Shown here: positions 1-5,349 of the stretch, piece by piece | How positions within the stretch are numbered: position 1 is the stretch's first letter | Layout: the number at the start of each line of letters is the position of its first letter | NCBI GenBank assembly: GCA_042408535.1 | Contig: JBHORA010000021.1 | Span: 1 to 11,394, forward strand | From: BPIH01 sp042408535 | GTDB lineage: Bacteria > Chloroflexota > Limnocylindria > Limnocylindrales > CSP1-4 | DNA: 11,394 nt | Direction: 5' to 3' | Translations under genes and position numbers: made by a program | The notes under the pieces: generated by a model | The model's input: only the letters and a program-made list of their open reading frames with translations | What the model was told of the DNA's origin: nothing | The model's database searches: none

Positions 1-1
1 G

Positions 2-196
2 TCCCTCGTGGCCGCCGGCTTCGAGCCGTGGGAGGCCCTCGGCGCCGCGACCTGGCGGGGCGGCGAGCTCCTCGGCGAACCGTCGGCGGGCGTGATCGTC
101 GAGGGCGGTCCGGCCGATTTCGTCCTCGTCCACGGCGACCCGACCTCGGACCCGGAGGCGCTCTGGCGGGTCTGGCACGTCGCCTGGGCCCGCTGA
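2..196 (+). CDS. Amidohydrolase family protein, C-terminal fragment
   Basis: The reading frame is open from the window edge to TGA at 194-196, so only the last 64 or so residues are present. They show the usual C-terminal pattern of imidazolonepropionase/prolidase-like amidohydrolases: an 'AAGFEPWEAL.AAT' helix, then 'G.I.EGGPADFVLVHGDP', the strand that closes the small beta-sandwich domain of composite-domain amidohydrolases, then a short tail. The metal-binding HxH, Lys and Asp residues lie upstream of the window and cannot be checked. Family assignment is by pattern recognition of this tail, and no substrate can be inferred. The next gene starts 24 nt downstream on the same strand, so co-transcription is possible. 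Confidence 0.7.
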   Translation, partial: SLVAAGFEPWEALGAATWRGGELLGEPSAGVIVEGGPADFVLVHGDPTSDPEALWRVWHVAWAR

Positions 197-220
197 CGGG
201 GACGGCCTAAGGCCGATTCG

Positions 221-805
221 TTGCGTTCGGCGGTGATCAGCGAGGACCGGCCGACGGTGTGGACGATCGGCCACGGCGCCCTCTCCACCGAAGCCATCGT
301 CACCACCCTCCGCGCTGCCGACGTGCGAACCCTCGTCGACATCCGCCGCTTCCCGACCTCGCGCCGCTCACCGCACCTCGCCCGCGACCGCCTCGCCGCG
401 GCGTTGCCGCCCCTGGGGGTCGCCTACGAGTGGGCGGGCGAGGCCCTCGGCGGTCGGCGCTCGCCGCGGCCCGGGCCGACCCGCCACACCGCCTGGCTCG
501 ACCGGGCCTTTCGAGGGTATGCCGACCACACCGACAGCACCGCCTTTCGGGAGGCCGTCGATGCCCTCGTCCGGCGTGCTCGGGAGGGCGAGCGGCTCGC
601 CGTCCTCTGCGCCGAGCTCGACTGGCGCCGCTGCCACCGCCGCCTCGTCGCCGACGCCCTCACCGTCCGCGAGGCACGGGTCGTCCACCTCCGGGCGGGG
701 CGTCCGCCTGAGCCCCACGAACCCCACCCGGACCTCCGGCCCGACGCCGACGGCTGGCCGCTCTGGGCGACGGCCACGCCGAGCCCCGACCAGCCGCTGA
801 CTTGA
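221..805 (+). CDS. DUF488 domain-containing protein
   Basis: This 194-residue protein carries the DUF488 signatures in order: TIGHG at residues 15-19, VDIRRFP at 39-45, GYADH at 99-103, and the conserved Cys pair 'LCAE....CHR' (Cys130, Cys138-His-Arg) at 129-140. DUF488 proteins are uncharacterised cytosolic proteins, and the conserved cysteines suggest a catalytic or metal-linked role, so I give no function. The start used is TTG 221, with AAGG 8 nt upstream. GTG at 233 is an in-frame alternative that loses only four residues and keeps the whole domain. The Pro/His-rich tail from about residue 160 is ordinary for the family. The TGA stop lies inside the -35 element of the following vapBC promoter, so transcription of the toxin-antitoxin pair overlaps this gene's end. 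Confidence 0.85.
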   Translation: MRSAVISEDRPTVWTIGHGALSTEAIVTTLRAADVRTLVDIRRFPTSRRSPHLARDRLAAALPPLGVAYEWAGEALGGRRSPRPGPTRHTAWLDRAFRGYADHTDSTAFREAVDALVRRAREGERLAVLCAELDWRRCHRRLVADALTVREARVVHLRAGRPPEPHEPHPDLRPDADGWPLWATATPSPDQPLT

Positions 806-830
806 CATCAGATGACACCCGCTCGATCAT
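802..830 (+). promoter_or_regulatory. Sigma70-type promoter of vapBC
   Basis: A consensus -35 TTGACA lies at 802-807. After a 17-bp spacer comes GATCAT at 825-830, four of six matches to TATAAT. The predicted transcription start is at about 837, two nt before the ATG at 839, so the mRNA would be essentially leaderless. This promoter also argues against the in-frame ATG at 812, which lies inside the spacer. Confidence 0.65.
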
Positions 831-838
831 CCCGCATC

Positions 839-1066
839 ATGACGCGGACCACGATCGACATCGACCCGGTCGTCTTGCGGCGACTCAAGGAGCGGCAGCG
901 TCGCGAGGGGAAGTCCCTCGGGCGCCTCGTCTCCGAACTCCTCGCCGTCTCCCTGGCCGAGGAGGCCCCGAAGGCGTCCCCCTTTGCCTGGACGGCGAAG
1001 CCGATGCGCGCCCGGATCGACATCGAAGACCACGAAGCCGTTCGACGGGCCCTCCTCGAAGCGTGA
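839..1066 (+). CDS. vapB: VapB-family antitoxin (ribbon-helix-helix)
   Basis: This 75-residue protein starts with a ribbon-helix-helix DNA-binding pattern: the strand TRTTIDIDP at residues 2-10, the helix VVLRRLKERQRREG at 11-24, then the second helix SLGRLVSELLAVSLAEE at 26-42. The C-terminal tail (SPFAW at 47-51, ARIDIEDHEAVRRALLE at 58-74) is the toxin-neutralising region typical of VapB partners. It should dimerise on the promoter and wrap the PIN toxin encoded directly downstream. ATG 839 is chosen over ATG 812 because the domain begins here and a good promoter places the transcription start at about 837. There is no Shine-Dalgarno. The stop codon overlaps the vapC start (GTGA), which couples the two genes. 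Autoregulation by VapBC is expected from the family and was not seen directly. Confidence 0.85.
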   Translation: MTRTTIDIDPVVLRRLKERQRREGKSLGRLVSELLAVSLAEEAPKASPFAWTAKPMRARIDIEDHEAVRRALLEA

Positions 1067-1497
1067 CGGCTACCGTCGACGCCAACATCCTCCTCTACGC
1101 GAGCGATGCGGACAGCCCGCTCCATGCCCGTGCTGCAGCCTTCATCGAGCGACTCGCCCAGGGGCCCGAACTCCTCTACCTCTTCTGGCCGACGATCGTC
1201 GCCTACGTGCGGCTCGCGACGCATCCAGCGATTTTCAGCAACCCACTGACCCTGGCTGAGGCGCTCGGCAACATCGAGCAGCTCGTGACCCGCGCGCACG
1301 TCCAGTCGCCCGGCGAGCAGGCAGGGTTCTGGCGCCGGTTGCGCTCCGTCGTCGCTGAGGCTCGGGCGACCGGTAATCTCGTCTCCGACGGCCATCTCGT
1401 CGCCCTCATGCAGGAAAACGGCGTGCGGGTCATCTGGACCCACGACCGTGACTTCCGACGCTTCGACGGTATCGAGGTCCGCGACCCGTTCGACTAG
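1063..1497 (+). CDS. vapC: VapC-family PIN-domain ribonuclease toxin
   Basis: This 144-residue PIN-domain protein starts at GTG 1063, which overlaps the vapB stop as GTGA. The frame stays open upstream to 802, but homology begins at 'TATVDANILLYASD'. Visible PIN acidic residues are Asp6 (VDANIL), Asp109 (VSDGH), Asp128 and Asp130 (THDRDF). The mid-protein Glu of most PIN proteins falls at Ala47 (WPTIVAYVR). The subfamily expanded in Mycobacterium tuberculosis, which has similar THPAIF and DRDFRRF blocks, often also lacks it. VapC toxins are Mg-dependent endoribonucleases that cleave tRNA or rRNA when freed from VapB; the target here cannot be read from the sequence. There is no Shine-Dalgarno, so translation probably relies on coupling with vapB. 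Confidence 0.9.
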   Translation: MTATVDANILLYASDADSPLHARAAAFIERLAQGPELLYLFWPTIVAYVRLATHPAIFSNPLTLAEALGNIEQLVTRAHVQSPGEQAGFWRRLRSVVAEARATGNLVSDGHLVALMQENGVRVIWTHDRDFRRFDGIEVRDPFD

Positions 1498-1737
1498 GGA
1501 CAGCACGCGCCGGTTCGGGGTCCGGGCTGGCCGACCGTCGTACCGGAAACGCACGCGGCCGACAAGCCCGGCTCGGACGTGGCTCGCGCGCCCCGTGGGC
1601 GGGACGGCGACTACGGCCCGAGGAGCACCCAACCCGACGGGCCCGGCCCTCCGCCCCGATCCTGACGGCCGGCCGCTTTGGCCAGAGGAGCGGAGGCTCT
1701 TCGGCCCTCGTGCCGGGCGCTCTGCTCCGTACCGACC

Positions 1738-1952
1738 CTACGCGCCGAGGATTCGCCGCGCCTCCTCGTACTCCGCCGGCGAGATCTCACCGCGCGCGAG
1801 CCGTTCGCGGAGGAGCGCCGTCGCGGCCGTCCGCCGACTCCGCTCGGGGCCGAGCAGTCGAACGACGGTGGTGATCAGCCAGAAGAGAAAGAAGACGACG
1901 CCGAAGAAGATGACGAGCCGAGAACGAAGACCCCGAGGAAGTTGCCGTCCAT
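1738..1952 (-). CDS. Small SHOCT-domain membrane protein with apparent frameshift near its N-terminus
   Basis: The minus frame ending in TAG at 1738-1740 encodes one hydrophobic helix (LVIFFGVVFFLFWLITTVV), then a linker, then a C-terminal SHOCT module (LLRERLARGEISPAEYEEAR), about 26 residues. SHOCT is a short C-terminal motif, often of oligomerising membrane or phage-like proteins; the role here is unknown. The only good ribosome site, GGAGGA at 1959-1964, is 6 nt before ATG 1952, but that ATG is one base out of frame and gives MDGNFLGVFVL, then a Ser-rich stretch and a stop. One extra base around 1914-1925 would join MDGNFLGVFVL to LVIFF and make a normal 71-residue protein. The in-frame alternatives, ATG 2025 and ATG 2046, have no Shine-Dalgarno and add a basic, non-conserved-looking leader. 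The break may be a sequence error, a real mutation or recoding. Confidence 0.7.
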
Positions 1953-1958
1953 ACTCGT

Positions 1959-2010
1959 TCCTCCGCAGCTGAGGAGCCGAGCTCCGAGTCAGCTGGGAAC
2001 GACCCCCAGC
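1959..2010 (-). promoter_or_regulatory. Leader of the SHOCT gene with competing hairpins next to its Shine-Dalgarno
   Basis: Read on the minus strand, CAGCTGA pairs with TCAGCTG (1989-1995 with 1966-1972) and GGAGC pairs with GCTCC (1981-1985 with 1973-1977). This gives a 12-bp stem with a 3-nt bulge and 3-nt loop, ending one base before GGAGGA (1959-1964). An upstream stem, GCTGGG with CCCAGC (2005-2010 with 1992-1997), shares CAGC with the first stem, so both cannot form fully. If the 12-bp stem opens, TCCTC can pair with GAGGA of the Shine-Dalgarno. The pairings are read directly; a regulatory role is inferred. Confidence 0.4.
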
Positions 2011-2022
2011 CTGTCGACGACG

Positions 2023-2031
2023 CATAGTATG
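2023..2031. promoter_or_regulatory. Palindromic -10-like element in the SHOCT/mccB divergent region
   Basis: CATAGTATG is a perfect odd palindrome that supplies TAGTAT on the plus strand and TACTAT on the minus strand. It sits between the minus-strand SHOCT gene and plus-strand mccB, so it could drive both. On the minus strand it would start the hairpin-containing leader at about 2017. No convincing -35 is visible on either side. Confidence 0.35.
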
Positions 2032-2078
2032 GCTCGTCTGTGGCATGGAGGACGTCCCTGCTCATGGGTCGTTGCCCG

Positions 2079-2084
2079 TATCAT
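2079..2084 (+). promoter_or_regulatory. -10-like hexamer for leaderless mccB
   Basis: TATCAT begins 15 nt before ATG 2094, which would put the transcription start about 3 nt ahead of the codon. No -35 consensus is evident, and there is no Shine-Dalgarno before this ATG. Confidence 0.35.
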
Positions 2085-2093
2085 CGCTTCGCC

Positions 2094-3734
2094 ATGGCCG
2101 CCCTCCGGAGCCGCCTCGACCCCGCTGATCCCGAGGCCCGTGCCAACGAGGCGGCAATGCGTGCCCTCGTCGAGGAGCTCCGCACCCGCCAGCGAGCCCT
2201 CGTCGAGCGCGGTGCCGCGGGGGACGAGCGGGCGATCGCCCGCCACCGCGAACGCGGCAAGCTGCCGGTCCGGGAGCGGATCGAGCGCCTCCTCGACCCT
2301 GGAAGCGCCTTCCTGGAGCTGTCGCCTCTCGCCGCCAACGGCATGTACGACGACGAGGCGCCGGGCGCTGGCATCGTGACCGGGATCGGGCGGATCGAAG
2401 GAGCCCTCTGCGTCATCGTCGCCAACGATGCGACGGTCAAGGGCGGGACCTACTACCCGATGACGGTGAAGAAGCACCTCCGAGCCCAGGAGATCGCCCT
2501 CGAGAACCGCCTGCCGTGCGTCTACCTCGTCGATTCGGGCGGCGCCTACCTTCCCCTCCAGGCCGACGTCTTCCCCGACCGCGACCACTTCGGCCGAATC
2601 TTCTACAACCAGGCCCGCCTCTCCGCCGCCGGCATCCCCCAGATCGCCCTCGTCATGGGCAGCAGCACCGCCGGCGGCGCCTACGTCCCGGCGATGAGCG
2701 ATGAGACCGTCATCGTCCGGGGAACCGGCACGATCTTCCTCGGGGGACCGCCCCTCGTGAAGGCAGCGACGGGGGAGGAGGTGAGCGCCGAGGAGCTCGG
2801 CGGGGCCGAGGTCCACGCTCGCCGCTCGGGCGTCGTCGACCACGAGGCCCTCGACGACGAGCACGCCATCGCCCTCGGGCGTCAGATCGTTCGTCACCTC
2901 GGTCAGCGGCGGCCCGAGCCGCCCTGGGAGCGACGGCCACCCGAGCCACCGGCCGTGCCGCCCGAAGGCGACCCGAGCGCCGGCATCGCCCACCTCTACG
3001 CTGCGATCCCGACCGACCTCCGCCGCCCCCTCGACGTCCGGGAGGTCATCGCCCGCCTCGTCGATGGCTCCCGCTTCCACGAGTTCAAGCCCCTCTACGG
3101 GGAGACCCTCGTCTGCGGCTTCGCCCACCTCGAGGGTTACCCGGTCGGCATCCTCGCCAACAACGGCGTCCTCTTCTCCAGCTCGGCTCTCAAGGGCGCT
3201 CACTTCATCGAGCTCGCTGCCCAACGGCAGATCCCCCTCGTCTTCCTCCAGAACATCACCGGCTTCATGGTCGGCCGCGACTACGAGGCCGGCGGGATCG
3301 CGAAGGACGGAGCGAAGATGGTGACCGCTGTCGCCTGCGCCGAAGTCCCGAAGTTCACCGTCATCATTGGCGGGAGCTTCGGGGCCGGGAACTACGCCAT
3401 GGCCGGGCGGGCGTATTCGCCGCGCTTTCTCTGGACCTGGCCGAACGCCCGGATCAGCGTCATGGGTGGCGCCCAGGCGGCCCGGGTGCTGTCGACGGTC
3501 CGAGAGGCGTCGCTGCCGGGCGGGCGCTGGGCGTCCGAGGAGGAGCGGGCGGCCTTCGAGGCGCCGATCCTCGAGACGTACGAGCGGGAGGGGAACCCGT
3601 ATTACGCCACGGCTCGCCTCTGGGACGATGGGATCATCGACCCACTGGACACGCGCCGGGTTCTGGCGATGGGGATCGAGGTCGCCCTCCACGCCCCGAT
3701 CGGCGAGACGCGCTTCGGGGTCTTTCGGATGTGA
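2094..3734 (+). CDS. mccB: Methylcrotonyl-CoA carboxylase carboxyltransferase (beta) subunit
   Basis: This 546-residue protein has the full carboxyltransferase fold of biotin-dependent acyl-CoA carboxylases and matches methylcrotonyl-CoA carboxylase beta more closely than propionyl-CoA types. Diagnostic blocks are NGMYDDEAPGAGIVTGIGRI at 82-101, NDATVKGGTYYPMTVKKH at 111-128, LVDSGGAYLP at 145-154, STAGGAYVPAMSDE at 191-204 and FLGGPPLVKAATGEEV at 215-230. In the C-terminal half are NITGFMVGRDYEAGGIAKDG at 387-406 and GSFGAGNYAMAGRAYSPRF at 427-445. It transfers CO2 from carboxybiotin to 3-methylcrotonyl-CoA in leucine breakdown, acting in the cytosol with an alpha subunit. ATG 2094 fits the family N-terminus; GTG 2040 and ATG 2064 are in-frame alternatives adding a Cys/Arg-rich extension. 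The likely alpha subunit lies about 6.3 kb downstream at 10007 instead of adjacent. No biotin carboxyl carrier domain is present, as expected. Confidence 0.93.
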   Translation: MAALRSRLDPADPEARANEAAMRALVEELRTRQRALVERGAAGDERAIARHRERGKLPVRERIERLLDPGSAFLELSPLAANGMYDDEAPGAGIVTGIGRIEGALCVIVANDATVKGGTYYPMTVKKHLRAQEIALENRLPCVYLVDSGGAYLPLQADVFPDRDHFGRIFYNQARLSAAGIPQIALVMGSSTAGGAYVPAMSDETVIVRGTGTIFLGGPPLVKAATGEEVSAEELGGAEVHARRSGVVDHEALDDEHAIALGRQIVRHLGQRRPEPPWERRPPEPPAVPPEGDPSAGIAHLYAAIPTDLRRPLDVREVIARLVDGSRFHEFKPLYGETLVCGFAHLEGYPVGILANNGVLFSSSALKGAHFIELAAQRQIPLVFLQNITGFMVGRDYEAGGIAKDGAKMVTAVACAEVPKFTVIIGGSFGAGNYAMAGRAYSPRFLWTWPNARISVMGGAQAARVLSTVREASLPGGRWASEEERAAFEAPILETYEREGNPYYATARLWDDGIIDPLDTRRVLAMGIEVALHAPIGETRFGVFRM

Positions 3735-3773
3735 GGTGGGGGCGCGCCGGAGGGGACGGGATCGGTGCGCCGC

Positions 3774-4150
3774 GTGACGGTGTGGGCGAACAGAACGGGG
3801 GTTTCGGCGCGCGCGGCGCCCGGCGTGACGGTGGGGGCGAACAGAACGGGGGTTTGGGCGCGCGCGGCGCCCGGCGTGACGGTGGGGGCGAACAGAACGG
3901 GGGTTTGGGCCGGCAGGGTGCGCCGCGTGACGGTGTGGGCGAACAGAACGGGGGTCCCTCCCCCTCTCGGCCGCGTTCTGTTCGCTGAGGGCGTCACTTC
4001 GGCCCAGCCTCGCCGCCGTATGGCCGTTCTGTTCGCTGAGGGCGTCACTTCGGCCCAGCCTCGCCGCCGTATGGCCGTTCTGTTCGCTGAGGGCGTCACT
4101 TCGCGCCGTCGCCGTGCGCCGAGGCCCGTTCTGTTCGGCCTGAGTGTCAT
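3774..4150. repeat. Mirrored array of eight bipartite motifs on a 51-bp lattice
   Basis: The motif is GTGACG, six variable bases, then GCGAACAGAACG. Four copies run on the plus strand, with GAACAGAAC at 3788, 3839, 3890 and 3941. Four run on the minus strand, with GTTCTGTTC at 3975, 4026, 4077 and 4128. Within each arm the spacing is exactly 51 bp, and every motif pair mirrors around position 3962. The variable six are GTGTGG or GTGGGG in the forward arm (outer and inner pairs respectively), CCCTCA in three inverted copies and CTCAGG in the last, which also starts ATGACA. Spacers are near-identical within an arm but unrelated between arms, so the motif is conserved beyond simple inversion of one block. 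The array lies between convergent genes. It is not a CRISPR array: spacers repeat and half the units are inverted. Function unknown. Confidence 0.9.
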
Positions 4151-4250
4151 GGAGCACCGACGAGCTCGGCGGATGCCCACCTCAGGCGGTCCGGGGACGC
4201 CGTTCGGGGCGGAGGCCGCACCTGAACAGGCGGTGACACCCAGGTCGGCC

Positions 4251-4379
4251 GTCAGGCGCTGGGCCGCCAGACGCGCAGCCGCCAGGCTGGGCCGTCAGGC
4301 GCTGGGCCCTCAGACGCGCAGCCGCCAGGCTGGGCCGCCAGGCGCTGGGCCCTCAGACGCGCAGCCGTCAGGGGCGGCC
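4251..4379. repeat. 43-bp minisatellite, three copies
   Basis: Units start at 4251, 4294 and 4337, exactly 43 bp apart, with only a few substitutions. Each unit is made of three degenerate submonomers of 15, 15 and 13 bp related to GTCAGGCGCTGGGCC and GCCAGACGCGCAGCC. A partial submonomer (CTCAGACGCGCGGGCC) follows near 4406. The period is not a multiple of three, so a coding role is unlikely. The flanks 4151-4250 and 4380-4430 hold nothing I can identify. Confidence 0.85.
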
Positions 4380-4430
4380 GACTCGAGCGCAGCCGAACGA
4401 ACGGATGGCCGCTCAGACGCGCGGGCCCGG

Positions 4431-5267
4431 TCAGGACGAGCGCGGCGATCGCCACCGGAAGCGCAACCCGAAGGGCAGCACGAGCCGACCTCCTCCCGAG
4501 GCCTCCCCGACGTCACCCAGTGACAACGGCCCTCCCGACGATCCATCCCCCTCGGCTCCGAGTCGGACAAGCTCGACGAGGGGCTCGCGCCCTTCGCTCG
4601 CCGACCGCCGGCGGAGCCGGATGACCTGCTCGCCGACGTTCGCATCCCGAGCCCCACCGCCCGCGAGGGAGGGGCGGAAGAGGATGCCCCAGGTCCGCAG
4701 ATAACGGCCCGTCACGGTTGAAACGTCGCCGACGGGGATCTCCAAGAGCGCCAGACGAACCCGCCCGCCGATGGGGTGGCCGAAGGTCGCCCGCTCCGCA
4801 CGCTCGCCAGGCGTCCATTCGGCGGCCGTCGAGTCGTGCTCGATGAGGAACGGCGCCCACTCGGAGCCGAGCGGATCCGGCACGGCCAGGCGCCAGCGGA
4901 CGACCCGGCCGTCGGCACGACGACGCTCCCCTGCCACCGGCCCCTCCACGAGGGCACCCCTCGCCCGCGCCGCGATGAGATCGGCGTCCAGGTCGTCCGA
5001 GGCGAGACAGAGGGCTGCGAGCCCGCCGCCATCCTCGACTCGCTCGAGGACGAGGCGCCCGAACCAGGACCCGCGGGCCCGCTCGGGATCGACGACCGCG
5101 ACGAGCTCCAGGTACGTGTCGCCGAGCCAAACGAGACGGTTCGCCGTTCCGTGGTCGGGGTGGAGACCGCCCGGGGCGACGCTCAGACCCACGACCGAAC
5201 GAACGGCCTCGGCCGCCCGGTCGAGATCCGGCACGGCGACGACGAGGTGGTCGATCCCGGTGATCAC
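4431..5267 (-). CDS. VOC family / glyoxalase-like domain protein
   Basis: This 278-residue protein starts at GTG 5267 with a good ribosome site (GGAGGT about 6 nt upstream). The N-terminus, ITGIDHLVVAVPDLDRAA, is the classic first strand and helix of a vicinal-oxygen-chelate module, with the metal-ligand-type His7. It continues with GLHPDHGTANRLVWLGDTYL around residues 34-53, and a second module occupies the C-terminal half (RLALLEIPVGDVSTVTGRYL). The pattern resembles the Glyoxalase_3-like group of VOC proteins, which includes dioxygenases, lyases and uncharacterised members; no substrate is assignable. The gene is downstream of and co-directional with the redoxin gene, 82 nt away, so the two probably form an operon. 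It converges on mccB across the repeat region. The last 25 or so residues (Arg/Ser-rich) look poorly conserved and may simply run into the repeat-derived flank. Confidence 0.8.
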   Translation of the reverse strand: MITGIDHLVVAVPDLDRAAEAVRSVVGLSVAPGGLHPDHGTANRLVWLGDTYLELVAVVDPERARGSWFGRLVLERVEDGGGLAALCLASDDLDADLIAARARGALVEGPVAGERRRADGRVVRWRLAVPDPLGSEWAPFLIEHDSTAAEWTPGERAERATFGHPIGGRVRLALLEIPVGDVSTVTGRYLRTWGILFRPSLAGGGARDANVGEQVIRLRRRSASEGREPLVELVRLGAEGDGSSGGPLSLGDVGEASGGGRLVLPFGLRFRWRSPRSS

Positions 5268-5338
5268 CGCCGACCTCCGTCAGCGCCAGAGACCGCTCGC
5301 CGGCCAGGCACGCTCGAGCCGTCGTCGAACCGGGTCAT
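5264..5338 (-). CDS. Possible 24-residue leader peptide overlapping the VOC start
   Basis: Between the redoxin stop and the VOC start a short frame runs from ATG 5338 to TGA 5266-5264. Its stop overlaps the VOC GTG start as GTGA. It is preceded by GAGGTCGGCGGTGAT, the same block that forms the VOC ribosome site and start 74 bp downstream, so the initiation region appears duplicated. The peptide (MTRFDDGSSV...) has no recognisable domain. It could couple VOC translation to upstream ribosomes, or be a by-product of the duplication. Confidence 0.25.
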   Translation of the reverse strand: MTRFDDGSSVPGRRAVSGADGGRR

Positions 5339-5349
5339 CACCGCCGACC

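Noticed and set aside
812..838. ATG 812 as the vapB start
   Set aside because: It lies inside the spacer of a good promoter, and the ribbon-helix-helix domain begins at ATG 839.
808..1632. A 274-codon minus-strand frame
   Set aside because: Antisense to vapB and vapC, with no recognisable domain and acidic/Arg-rich shadow composition.
3741..3748. GGCGCGCC palindrome after mccB as a terminator
   Set aside because: Too short, with no extended stem and no T-run; such palindromes are expected by chance at this GC content.
3788..4136. SOS (LexA) boxes, because the motif contains GAAC
   Set aside because: Known GAAC-type boxes are palindromes (GAAC-N4-GTTC). Here GAAC-A-GAAC is a direct repeat and does not fit.
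3774..4150. CRISPR array (28-bp repeats with about 23-bp spacers)
   Set aside because: Spacers are near-identical within each arm, half the units are inverted, and no cas gene is present.
1989..4157. A 722-codon open frame on the minus strand
   Set aside because: It is the antisense shadow of mccB plus the 51-bp array; it shows no domain and mccB is unambiguous.
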